Assembly: GCF_029227915.1 (NCBI RefSeq)
Contig: NC_079886.1
Span: forward strand, 17,088,501 to 17,152,500
DNA: 64,000 bases
Source of the DNA: Hydractinia symbiolongicarpus
Lineage: Eukaryota > Cnidaria > Hydrozoa > Anthoathecata > Hydractiniidae
Direction: 5' to 3'
Positions 11,041 through 21,510 of this stretch are shown here, in pieces. A program made the position numbers and the translations under genes. Numbering within the stretch: position 1 is the stretch's first letter; each line of letters starts with the position of its first letter. The notes under the pieces were generated by a model, which was not told where the DNA came from, did no database searches, and saw only the letters and a list, made by a program, of their open reading frames with translations.

Positions 11041-11739
11041 AAAACTGTGGAGCTGTTGCTCCTCTCGTATGTCGATTAATTACTGTTGTGGCTACGCAGT
11101 AGGACAAAAAAATATCCATGGAATCTTAATGAACTGAAGAGAATGTGTAAACAACCTTTTGTTCACCTCTATTTTTTTTTTAAATTAAGCCTGATATATA
11201 CACCAGATCATTTCTTTGGTTGTATCGCCCTTTCAAGCTGCATAGTCACCAGATCTTTTTAATTGTCGTATTGATTATTTCTTACTGTCCAACAGAAATG
11301 AGTATACTGAAGATAGTAGAAAGTATCTTGAATCCTCCGTTATATACATGGAACAACACAGGTAAAAAATCTTTTAGTTGACCGACATGCGACCACGTGC
11401 AAATGCATATTATCGCAAAGATCCTGCTACATTTGCAACCATCAACAATGAAAATAAACACTGGTTCATTTGCTAATGAGATCTATTTTAGTACGAATAC
11501 TGAGTTTGTTATCCTTATTACAGTAAGTTGTTGAAATCAAAATCCAATATACAAACTCCCCAGTGCACCTCTCTGTGCAATACTGGGTATTAGGCGATAA
11601 TAAAAGAATTATAATTCAGACCAACGAGTGACTTTAAATCCTCTCCGACTTAAAATAGAGTTTAAAACAATATAAACCAACACATGGCATATTGGGATGT
11701 TATTTTTAATATATGATTGTCGAAGGACGGCGCAAAAAC
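11041..11739. other. Intergenic, no supported gene
   Basis: 5' flank of the LINE. Nothing recognisable beyond short homopolymer runs. Confidence 0.5.
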
Positions 11740-12155
11740 AGCATGTGGTGTTCTTATATGCATACAAGGAATGTCTATAATCAAAAGTTCTATAGGTCTA
11801 TGAACAGCAGGTCTTTTTTTACCATATAGAGCTATGGAAGTTTGGTGGAAGGGGTGGGGGTTTTGACTCATATTAAAAGCATATTTAATCAGTCAAAAAT
11901 AATCAATCTTTCATGCTTATTTTACCTTTTACACGAAGTACTTGTGTACAGTTACGGAACAAGTAATTTACTTAATAGTTAAAAATTAACAGCCCATTAA
12001 ATTTATAAATAGATACATTTAAAAACAGGTAACAGGCACTTGACAACAGGTAGTAGTGCTTCCTTCAAGAACTTCCTGAAGCAGAAAAACATTCTTTGAC
12101 AAGTCTGTCATCAAAAACAACTTTTATATTTTATACTAAATTTTAATAATTGCGT
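11740..12155 (-). repeat. 3' flank of glycosyltransferase-like gene, homologous to 4216-4695
   Basis: On the minus strand this is the presumed 3' untranslated/flanking region of the gene at 12157-13122. It shares an ordered set of motifs with 4216-4695 in the opposite orientation, including TTGTATGCATATAAGAACACC and GATGACAGACTTGT. The match is ungapped in places and gapped in others, as expected for an old duplication. Confidence 0.65.
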
Positions 12156-12156
12156 G

Positions 12157-13122
12157 TCAGCAATACACCCAATCTTGATGTTCGTTTGGTCTGCATTGTA
12201 AAGGGCATTCTTTAATAGTTGACTTCCCAACACAGTGATGAGATGGGCAGCCGATAAAAGTCATTTCATCTCGTTTTGTAGGAAAAGGTTTACTACCATA
12301 AAAACGCTCGCAAGTGTATGCATCATGCTGAATCGAATCATTCTTAAGATCGCGCCAAAATATACTGTTTAACAAGGGCTGGTCACTTCTGTTGATATTT
12401 CTGTATGATTTGGCTCTTTCAAATAGCTCTTCAACCAAGTAATGTCCTTTCGTTTTATCACCAGCATGTTGAAAACACCACATTCCTGCTAGCATGCCAA
12501 TTGAATGCTGTGGATGATCTCTCATCACGTGCAGTCGTTTTTTAGTTTTCATCCAATCACGAACTGCATGCTCTTCACGCCTCGTTAAATCAGAATCCAA
12601 ATCACGAAAACAGACATACTCCACCTCTGGATCGATAATAGGTAAAGTTCTCCAAAATTTACCTAACACGTTTTTTACGTCAACATCGACGTTCGGTATT
12701 TTTAAATATGCCGCGTTTCGAAATTCAATTTGTTTATTATGCTGATGTTCTTGCAAAATATCATCGGCCATTTCTTCGTCATGATAAATTCGAATAAGCC
12801 AATCTTTGTACAACTCGCTTTTACTTGCTTGTTCAGATAATATTCGAATGCAATCGCGGTATTTTTCACCGCTTCCAGAGTTTAGTCTTGTACCATTTCC
12901 AAACAGTGAATAAGACAGGATATTTTTTTGGACTTGGTTTTTAAACTGTGAATTTATTATCACCTTAACACTTTCTCTCTTGTCATCTTTACCCAACTGT
13001 GTTGATTGTAGAGTTTCTATCCAGATATGGACACCTTGGAAGGTGTAAATTACCATCAGCGTTAACACATTTACGAGTGTTATGGAGGCGTAAAAAAAGA
13101 ATGTCGTTCTATATTTCCCCAT
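12157..13122 (-). CDS. Type II membrane glycosyltransferase-like protein, copy 1
   Basis: This is a single-exon, 321-residue protein. A short cytoplasmic tail (MGKYR) is followed by one membrane segment (about 7-28) and a lumenal domain, the layout of Golgi glycosyltransferases. The lumenal part has EKYRDCIRILSEQ, WLIRIYHDEE, the DxD-like FRDLDSDLTRREE (probable metal/nucleotide-sugar site), HVMRDHP, GMLAGMWC and SDQPLLNSIFW, ending in a cysteine-rich tail CPSHHCVGK..CPLQCRP. This arrangement resembles GT-A-fold sugar transferases of the broad GT8-like type; the substrate cannot be told. It is a tandem paralogue of 18830-19819: the lumenal domains look about 85-90% identical by eye, while the membrane anchors have diverged. 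The first ATG is used because it begins the membrane-anchor region. Confidence 0.75.
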   Translation of the reverse strand: MGKYRTTFFFYASITLVNVLTLMVIYTFQGVHIWIETLQSTQLGKDDKRESVKVIINSQFKNQVQKNILSYSLFGNGTRLNSGSGEKYRDCIRILSEQASKSELYKDWLIRIYHDEEMADDILQEHQHNKQIEFRNAAYLKIPNVDVDVKNVLGKFWRTLPIIDPEVEYVCFRDLDSDLTRREEHAVRDWMKTKKRLHVMRDHPQHSIGMLAGMWCFQHAGDKTKGHYLVEELFERAKSYRNINRSDQPLLNSIFWRDLKNDSIQHDAYTCERFYGSKPFPTKRDEMTFIGCPSHHCVGKSTIKECPLQCRPNEHQDWVYC

Positions 13123-14662
13123 GATGTTGACAAACTATAGTTGACTGAGAAATCTAGCGTGCCTTTTAATCTATCCGAAATAAATATTAAGCCAATTATA
13201 TAAACATTTACCGTTGTGGTAATTTTACACTTATAAGTTAACTATCTCTTCCTTGGTTGGAAACATACAGGTAAATCAATCAGCACTATATTTAAATAAC
13301 AGTGTCACCTGCAATTCCTGTGTATAATTACTGATATAATAAAATCAAACTTTTTAACTGCATCAACTCAAACACCGTACTGAATTTGAATATAAATAAA
13401 AAAATTATCTCAGGATTAATTTGAACCTAAATTAACCTAAAAAGGCCTTAAACATCAGCTTTCCATATAATTATTATACTCAGAGGGTATGCCTTTTGCG
13501 TTCCATATTCTTCTCTTTTTTTTCATAGTGTTAAATTTTTTCCAAAAAGAAATGTTGACGACACATAAGTTAAAAATTAAAAAAAAAATTAATTGTCTGA
13601 TGCGTGGTAATTTAACGTGACGAGGACAAAAAAATGCTACTAAGAACAAAAAAATCTCGCTGTATAATTTACAGTTCGTTACATGTAAGGGATTTGTGTG
13701 ATTGTTCACCAATCCTCTAGATCGTCGGTTTAAAATTGTTAGGTTATATATTGCTATCCAAAAAATATTTTTATGCCACCAAGACATAAATTCCAAGATA
13801 AACCAATAGACAAGTTATGAAAAACGTGAAGTAGAACGTGTCACGCATTTCTGTTTTTTACATTTTTAGACCATAGTTAATAATAATAGTTGCATTAAAT
13901 TTTCACTTTAATCCTACTTAGAAGGTTTACAAAATTTGAGTGGCTGAAACTAATTGGTCGAAATTAAGTTAAGTCTTTGCGCAGGGTTATTTTAAGTTCT
14001 GTCCATTCCTAGGATATAAATTCGTTGTCATGGTTGTCATGGTTAATTAAACACTGAAATCCACCTTCTCCAATGCAATAAGTTAACGAGCCTTTCCGTC
14101 AGCAATTAACGTACGTAGAAGAATAACTAGGGTTTGCGTGAAATTAGAATTAATAGGTAAGTGAGAACATTACTCAATGCCTAAAAGAGGACATATGGAA
14201 GATGTTTGTAGGTTAGTTCTTGCTGCTCTTTTTCGAAGTCATGAAATTCTAAATAAGTTACTTGGTGGCCGATCGTTACCAAACGAAACGAATGTTGCGC
14301 CAAATTAACGACATAGTTACTACTCCACAAGTTTCGACCAGATGCTTATCTTATACGGATATTAGCCTTATTTAATTGATCATGTTTTGAATGTCATTAT
14401 ACTTTTTACTTCGTGTACAAAATTTCGTACACGAAGTAAACATCATGTAACAAAGAAAATAATTTCACGTAAGTTCAGGCCCGCCACGACATTCTGCACT
14501 TTAAAATTGGAGGAGCTAAAATGTTGGCTACTTCATGATACAACAATATTTTGTCTTTTTGTAAGGTAGCTTTCATGACAAGATTTAAATTCCCAGTATA
14601 CTTGCGATGCCTGCTCTTCTTCCCTTACTAATGTCTGATCAAACAATTTGAAAGAACACAAA
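13123..14662. other. Intergenic, no supported gene
   Basis: 5' flank of the glycosyltransferase-like gene, then AT-rich sequence. Open frames here are short and show no family motifs. A short TACTTCGTGTACAAAATTTCGTACACGAAGTA palindrome-like stretch sits at about 14408-14439. Confidence 0.45.
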
Positions 14663-15364
14663 CAGTTAGCTCCCGGTAACTCGAACATCGGATAACTCAA
14701 ACTTTCATTATCCCGAACCATTTTCTTGGGTCCCTTGAAAATTCGTTAATACTTTCTTATAAAAAGCTCCAGTGAACTCAAATCTCGGATAACTCGAACA
14801 TTCGTTAACTCGACCTATTTTTCGTCTCCCCGGAGGACGATTTGTTCGGTTAACTCGACCTTTTTTCCTCGAAAAAAAGGAATTCAAAAACTAGATAAAT
14901 GTCAAATTTTCCTTTCCTTTACTTTTACTTAATTCCTGATATAATAATAATTTTTGAAAATCACTGACACCGAATTAACCGTGGCGGCTCAATAGTTTGG
15001 TACGATTTTTTCAAGGTTATAAAATCGCCAATATAATATCGCTGAAAACTGACAGTCAGTCAGTTTTCAGTGATATTATATGTCGTCTTACTTCTATGAA
15101 ACAAGATCTTCGTATATAAAGTGACAACTTAGCTAGCTAAACTCCTGATGTAATACAGATATATAAGTTTGTCTGTCATGTCAAGAAAAGTTTTATATAC
15201 ATGGGTCTTGCATGCCTTTTTTACCGACAAGACTTCCCGGTGACTGTTGCCCCATTTTAAATTAAATTCGATTTCACAACGAGTTCTTCGTTAAACCCGA
15301 ACTTGCGTTAAGTCGAACTATTTTTCTCGGCCCCTTGGAGGTTCGAGTTACCGGGAGTTAGCTG
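14663..15364. mobile_element. pogo-like MITE, second family
   Basis: The termini are inverted repeats: left CAGTTAGCTCCCGGTAACTC, right its reverse complement with one or two changes. The interior repeats AACTCGAAC/GTTAACTCG motifs in both orientations and a CTCCCCGGAGG palindrome. No transposase is encoded. CAG..CTG ends and subterminal repeats parallel the element at 1999-2608, but a TA duplication is clear only on the right (TA at 15365-15366). Confidence 0.7.
15031..15081. repeat. Perfect-loop hairpin inside the pogo-like MITE
   Basis: Two arms of about 22 bases (ATATAATATC..CTGAAAACTGAC and its reverse complement) flank a few bases around AGTCAGT. It lies near the middle of the MITE and may mark a head-to-head junction from which the element was formed. 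Confidence 0.7.
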
Positions 15365-16180
15365 TATATTGCTAACCATACACCCTTTAAAATTTACAAA
15401 CGAATTTATTCCCCGTGTTCGCCGTAAAAATGACCTTCTCTTCGTCTTCTCATCGCCGGTCAAAAGCTTAAATGTTTTATAAAATTTTAGTACTTAATGA
15501 AGTAACGTGTCCTCGTTGCGGCGATGAGGGAAAGAGACGCACTTATTGGAAACTAGGTTTTCAAACTCATATAAAAAATTTGGAAGTACTGTAACCCTGG
15601 CTTATTCTAGTGAGCATGTTGAAAATATCGTGCAGTTCTATACAATTATATCCAGCCTTAAAAAGGCGACGAACCGTTTGTTTTCCACTTTAGTGACTAC
15701 ACGAAAGTTGAGCTAATTACGGTTAGGATCCATTAGGACAAAAACAACAACTTAAATCATCGCAAATATCATATTGGGCATCTAAATATAACTGAAAATG
15801 ACAGAAAGGTTCCCTACATATTTGGATATCCATGATTTATCCGATATAAATAATTACCTTGCTTTTAAGTTAAACTTTCTAATAAAATAAACTTTAAACC
15901 TTTTAAACTGGCTAGCTGTGTCCTTCGAAATTTTGCATAGAAACATATATATGTTTATTGCACATAGAGCCAGTCTAAACAACAACAATGACTTTAAAAT
16001 CTTTTTAGAGGTATTATTTACCTTCTTTAGGCTAGTAACATAGCATTTTTTGAGAAATACAGCTCCTCGTGTTGTCTGTATTTCAAAAAACCCATCAATG
16101 TACTGACAGCTCTTTAACAATAGCCGTGTCCCATCCGGCAATGCGCAAGACGTCTTGCTACGGAGACACGAAATGCGATA
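15365..16180. other. Intergenic, no supported gene
   Basis: Nothing recognised. The end of this stretch grades into the repeat block at about 16180 (first ACACGAAATGCGATAT motif at about 16165). Confidence 0.45.
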
Positions 16181-16785
16181 TTTTAAGGACATTTAAACCC
16201 TTGAATTTTATTCACGGGTTCTACAGACTTTCTCTTTAATAATAGCCGTATTTTGTCTGTCTGTCCACATGAAAAACGTCGTGTTACGGAAACACGAAAT
16301 GCGATGTAAAGGACTCGCGACCCCGTGGATTTTTCCACGGGTAACCGACTAGTCTTTTTAATAACAGCCGCATTTTGTCTGTGTGTCTCCGCGAAAGCCG
16401 CGTCCCGTAACGGAAACACGAAATTTTTAAAATGCGCACCAATACCAAATGCGATATATTTTTGTCCACTTTGTTGCAACGGGTTAATTTAAAGGACGGG
16501 CGACCCCGTGGATTTTTCCACGGGCTAACGACTAGTCTCTTTAATAATAATGTATGTTGTCTGTCTGTCTGTCCGCGAAAACCGCGTCCCGGTTCGGAAA
16601 CACGAAATGCGATATATAAAGGACGGGCGAACCCGTGGATTTTTCCACGGGTTAACGAGTAGTTTCTATAATAATAATGTATGTTGTCTCTCTGTCTGTC
16701 CGCAAGAAAAGTGTTTTGCAACAAGCACACGGAATAGCGCGTAATTTAAAGACGGACGACACTGTGGATATATTTAACAGACCGT
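16165..16785 (+). repeat. Tandem block, ~125-180 bp units with CCGTGG/CCACGG palindrome
   Basis: At least four imperfect units share, in order: GGACGGGCGA, the palindrome CCCGTGGATTTTTCCACGGG, a TAACGACTAGT..TTTAATAATA segment, a TGTCTGTCTGTCCGC microsatellite-like segment, and CGGAAACACGAAATGCGATA. Palindrome copies begin near 16322, 16504 and 16631, so spacing is about 182 and 127. The open frames in this block come from the repeat and are not genes. Confidence 0.8.
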
Positions 16786-18185
16786 ATGATATTTTATCGC
16801 CAAAAAGAATGCTGAAGGAAAATTTTTCTTTTTTTGGAGAAAAAAATTAAAAAGTAGCAAATTCCTGATAACAAATTAATTATCCATAAACAGGTTAGGT
16901 TGTCTACACGTCTGCATGGTTCTAGAGCGTGTATAAGTTCTTGCGCCTGACGTTTTGAGTAATACGTTTATTACACGCCATTCTTAGAAATTGCGGGGAT
17001 TGAGCGTATTGCATCGTTTCGTAACCCCTTTAAGTTTGAAAAATTCTCTGATTTTTTCCCGTTAAGTCACCATATAGTAGTTTAGCGGTAGGCTTTTGCG
17101 AAATACATGTCCGTATTTGTGGGTGGATCGTTAAACCTTTTAGTACAGGTCAGAAAATACAAAGCATGAAATCCCTTGCATCTTTGAATTTGAAAGAGAA
17201 TTTATTTCTAACCAGAAAATTAAGCAAACTCTTTCAGAAAAAACGTAAAAGTGGGAAAACTGACTACAAGAGCCTCACATCCAGCATTTTCGTCCTAACG
17301 ACGGAAATATCTTCGAGTATATAGGTTGCAGAAAAGTTAATAAAATGCATTTCTTGGGTTTTGTTAACTAAAAACAAAACCTATTTGGTTGTAACAATCA
17401 ACCTTGCAGTTTAACAACGTAATTGGCGACTTCACACTAACCCTAACCAACCTATCTAATGTTTTCACTGAGACTGAGATAAAGCAAAGGATTAATTTAC
17501 TTAAAATTGATACACGTTTTTTTTTATATAAGAAACATGTTTGTAAGAATCCTACATGTAGAATCTTCAAAAATTAAGTTCAAATTTACTACACTACATT
17601 TTACTACATTCTATGTCTATTTCTGAAATAAGAAACTAATTCTTACAAAATAATTGAAGAAGATGTTACAATCATCACTAGGAAGAGACTTTGAAAAAAA
17701 AATGCTTTATATTTTTATTTAAAACCAACTAGTCCAAAGATTAAAGAAACTTTTAGAACTAGCTATTTATTTGATATAAGAAACCCTTATTTTACTAGAA
17801 AAATTAAGAAACTAAATAAGAAACTTTTGGAACCAAAAACATAGAATTTCAGCCTACAAAGAAGAAACTTTTAGAACTAGGCCTTTCGCTAGGTTCCTTA
17901 TAAAAAAAACGTGTATTCTAACAAAAAAAGATTTATCATGTCTAGGAAAATGGCTAAATTCAGGACGTCGCAAACTATGTTTACAAGAAATTTGTTGGGG
18001 ATAAATCTTTTTAGGACGGTAAAAATGTATCATACCAAATTTTAAGTCAAATTTTTAAATTTTGTTAAAGTTTAGTCTCTAATTTAAACGAAATGTGTGG
18101 TTGCAAAAAGTCACTGACACGAATTCGCCAAGTGTAATGGAAATTGCCCTGTCGTGTATTTGCTATTGCATGCATAAATACCTTG
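16786..18185. other. Intergenic, AT-rich, no supported gene
   Basis: No family motif in any frame. Several TAAGAAACT(TTT) repeats occur between 17620 and 17900. Confidence 0.45.
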
Positions 18186-18740
18186 TTTGTCCATAGTAGT
18201 ACGAAGTTTATCTTGCGACCGGATAGACAGACAGAATACGCTTATTAATATAGAGACTAGTCATCAACTCGTAAAAGAATCCACAAGTCTGCCCGCCCAT
18301 TATAGCGCATTTCGTGTTTCCCTAACAGACAGAAAAACAGACAGACGGACGACGGTTAATATTATAAAGACTAGATGGTAGGCCGTGGCAAAATCCACGA
18401 GGTTGCCCGCCCTTTATATATCGCAAGTTTCGTGTTTCCGTAGCACAAAGTTTATGTCGTGCACAAAGAGACAGACGGAATACGGTTATTATTAAAGAGA
18501 CTAGTCGTTAACCCGTTCACCCAAAAATCCACGAGAATTCGCCGTCGCTACTCAGAGCTTTCACGAGAATTCGCCGTCGCTACTCAGAGCTTTCACGAGA
18601 ATTCGCCGTCGCTACTCAGAGCTTTCACCTTTGAACAGAGATTCCCTCATTGCAACAAAGTCGATAAAAATATAACGCATTTTTTTTGTGTACGTAGTTT
18701 TGTCTTAAGACAGACAGAATTGATTGTATAACCACTAGTA
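18186..18740 (-). repeat. Inverted copies of the 16.2-16.8 kb repeat, with a 32-bp triplet
   Basis: This stretch holds three or more units of the 16165-16785 repeat in the opposite orientation: GACAGACAGA, AGAGACTAGTCGTTAACCCG, AATCCACG, TATCGC..TTTCGTGTTTCCG. Within it, about 18529-18628 carries three back-to-back copies of a 32-bp unit beginning CACGAGAATTCGCCGTCGCT. The two blocks are arranged tail-to-tail across 1.4 kb. Confidence 0.75.
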
Positions 18741-18829
18741 TTGTATGAATAAAAATATGGGAAATAGTTAAATAATAAGTTACTTAAAAGAAAGGAGCAG
18801 GACTTGCCTTACTTTATGCCTAATATTAT

Positions 18830-19819
18830 TCAGCAATACACCCAATTTTGATGTTCGTTTGGTCTACATTCTAAGGGACATTCTTTTATGGTTACCTTCC
18901 CAACACAGTCATGGGATGGACAACCAACAAAAGTCATTTCATCTCGTTTCGTAGGAAAAGGTTTACTATTATTGAAATATTTGCAAGTGTATGCATCATG
19001 CTGAATGGAATCATTTTCCAGATCACGCCAAAATATACTGTTTATTAAAGGCTGATCACTTCTGTCGGCGTTTCTGTATGACTTTACGCGCTCGAATAAC
19101 TCTTCAATCAAGTAATGTCCTTTGTTTTTATCCCCAGCGTGTTGGTAACACCACATTCCTGCCAGCATCCCAATCAAATGTTGTGAATGATCTCTCATCA
19201 CGTGCAGTTTTTTGTCAGTTTTCATCCAATCACGAACTGCATACTCTTCACGCCTCGTTAAATCAGAATCCAAATCACGAAAACAGACATACTCCACCTC
19301 CGGATCGATAATAGCTAAAGTTCTCCAAAATTTACCTAACACGCCTTTCAAGTCAATGTCAACGTTCGGTATTTTTATATGTGCCACATTTCGAAATTCG
19401 ATTTGTTTATTATGCTGATGTTCTTGCAAAATATCATCGGCCATTTCTTCGTCATGATAAATTCGAATAAGCCAATCTTTGTACAACTCGCTTTCACTTG
19501 CTTGTTCAGATAATATGCGAATGCAATCGCGGTATTTTTCACCATTGCCCGAGTTTAATCTGGTACCGTTGCCGAACAAAGCGTAGGACAAAATATTTTT
19601 TTTCACTTTGTTTGGAATCTTTAAGTTTACTGCTTCGCTTTCAAAGTTCTTTCCTAACTGCACGGATGGCAAAACTTCCGTCGAACTATACAAAATTTGA
19701 ATTCTATAAATTACTAGCAATAAACACGCATTTACAAGTGTTACAGAAACAAAAAGAAATGTTCTACTTCTTTCCTTGATCGCCGACTTTAGTTGACTTA
19801 AAACGTATCGCAGTTTCAT
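18830..19819 (-). CDS. Type II membrane glycosyltransferase-like protein, copy 2
   Basis: This 329-residue single-exon paralogue of the gene at 12157-13122 has the same orientation and lies 5.7 kb away. The N-terminus differs: a longer basic tail (MKLRYVLSQLKSAIKERSR) precedes a membrane segment at about 20-42. The lumenal domain keeps every motif of copy 1: EKYRDCIRILSEQ, RIYHDEE, the DxD-like FRDLDSDLTRREE, HVMRDH, GMLAGMWC, SDQPLINSIFW, and the cysteine-rich tail. Two intact, highly similar copies suggest recent tandem duplication or gene conversion with continued function. The role is probably sugar transfer in the secretory pathway. Nothing in the sequence shows the donor or acceptor. 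Confidence 0.75.
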   Translation of the reverse strand: MKLRYVLSQLKSAIKERSRTFLFVSVTLVNACLLLVIYRIQILYSSTEVLPSVQLGKNFESEAVNLKIPNKVKKNILSYALFGNGTRLNSGNGEKYRDCIRILSEQASESELYKDWLIRIYHDEEMADDILQEHQHNKQIEFRNVAHIKIPNVDIDLKGVLGKFWRTLAIIDPEVEYVCFRDLDSDLTRREEYAVRDWMKTDKKLHVMRDHSQHLIGMLAGMWCYQHAGDKNKGHYLIEELFERVKSYRNADRSDQPLINSIFWRDLENDSIQHDAYTCKYFNNSKPFPTKRDEMTFVGCPSHDCVGKVTIKECPLECRPNEHQNWVYC

Positions 19820-20113
19820 TCTTGTTTTTCCTTATATAGCACAAGTTGTTAAAGCTCAAACATGCAGTAATTCTTCATACATCGTGGTGATTACTACTTA
19901 CTTTGTTGAAGACACAAATATAATTAGTTAAATACTCTTATTGACAGATTGTCGGAAGATAACGTAATAGTAGTATAAATAATGAACAACAAGAGACATA
20001 AACACAGAATAATATACATTTGATTAGTACGAAGCTGTTGCGCAAGTATAAAGATAATTGAAGAAATGTTGTCAATGCTAATCTTACGTGTTTCCATACA
20101 GTAAAGATGGTAG

Positions 20114-20325
20114 TCCGTTTACGCATGAGCAAATTATCCGGATTTAAGGGTCATCACCCTACCTAACATAGGAGTTTATACTCCGTTTACACATGAGCAT
20201 ATTTATCCGGATTTAAGGGTCATCACCCTACCAAACATAGGAATTTATACTCCGTTTACACACGAGAAAATTTAACCGGATTTATGAGTCATCAACTTAC
20301 AAAACATAGGAATTTAAACGGATTG
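20114..20325 (+). repeat. ~69-bp tandem repeat, three copies
   Basis: Three units start TCCGTTTAC at 20114, 20182 and 20251 and contain ATCCGGATTTAAGGGTCATC and AAACATAGGA. The third is more divergent. No coding content. Confidence 0.8.
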
Positions 20326-20589
20326 CGCTTACAATAGATTTCACATAAATAAGCGTAAACGATCAAAAATAAGAACAGAAAAATTTCCTAAATAAGTTTT
20401 TTCCTGATTCATTCGAATTGGTAATAATGGCATATTCTTTATTTTAAGTTGGTTACAATGGGTAGCCTAGACTAATAAAAACCAACTACCTAGTCACCAG
20501 GCAATCCATCTTTATGCTTGCTTGTCTTTCACAGGTTCTTACCTGTGAAAGAGGTTGTAATAAATGTTTATTTACAATTTTATTTTAAT

Positions 20590-21510
20590 TTATAAACAAA
20601 TTAAACAACTACAATGGATAATTCCTTGTGACACAAATTGCTTTTTAAATTCTTCGACCGTTTGGCATAATTATACATTTTGCGGCAATTTATTCCATAA
20701 CTAACAACCTCTATATAAACAGAGATTGTACCAAAATAGGTCGATTTGGCAGGAGGGAGAGCTAACGTTCGTCCCGTTCTAAGTTCATAGTTTAAGGGTT
20801 TCGAGTCAAGATTAAAGTATGACCACATGAACTTAGGCTTCAGGTGCCTTATTGACTTAAAAATTTCAATCGCCAGTCTTCGTAAATGTAGCTGGTGGGT
20901 AGATATTTCGTTAAATGTGGTAAGTAAATCACCATATGATAAGTCAATGTTGTAAACTACTTTTAGTGTCCTGCGATGAGCTTTTCTCAATTTTTTTGTA
21001 AGGTGTTTTTCTACAAAACATCCAGATTATCGGAGCATAACTGAATTGACTTTTGATGAATATTTTCTTAATCTACGGAGAGCATGGAGGTTACAGTTAG
21101 CCGTAGAGCATATATTTTGAATATTGTCATTAAATAGTAATTTGTTGCCAATAGTAATTCCTAACAACACCACACTATTAGTCTCTTTGATGGAAATTTG
21201 ATCTATCTGTAATGTTATCGGCTGCCTCACTTTTTTGCTTAAAATCATAAATTGAAATTTTTCAGGATTTGCCTTAAGAAACCAATCACTCAAAGAAGCA
21301 CCGAATTTTTGCTCTCTGTTTGCGAGAGGATAAATAATCAAGTTGAAGGCTACTTTTACTTAGACCATAAGCTTCAAGTTTAGTTATGATTAAGGCATGG
21401 GGTAAGCAGTCGTAAGCCTTAGACAAATCCATTAGTTTTGTCCCCACAAAGCCTCCATTATCTAATTCACGTTGCCAAGCTTGTAATAAAATCCCTACAG
21501 ATCCCTACAG
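20590..21510 (-). pseudogene. Dead CR1-like LINE, reverse transcriptase fragment
   Basis: On the minus strand this region carries the second half of a LINE polyprotein in at least three broken frames. A motif A-like DLSKAYDCLPHALI lies near 21400-21440. Next comes the segment with NPEKFQFMILSKK, LLGITIGNKLLF and LHALRRLRKY, and finally the C-terminal HRRTLKVVYN..LHLRRLAIEIFK..ELRTGRTL. Endonuclease and motif C are missing. The protein style differs from the intact LINE at 8031-10970, so this is another subfamily. It is truncated and frameshifted, with no functional product expected. Confidence 0.75.

Noticed and set aside
16183-16744. Several overlapping open frames of 70-150 codons on both strands
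   Set aside because: All are translations of the tandem palindrome repeat; their shared words (RGFFHGL, NNNVCCLSV) come from repeat units.
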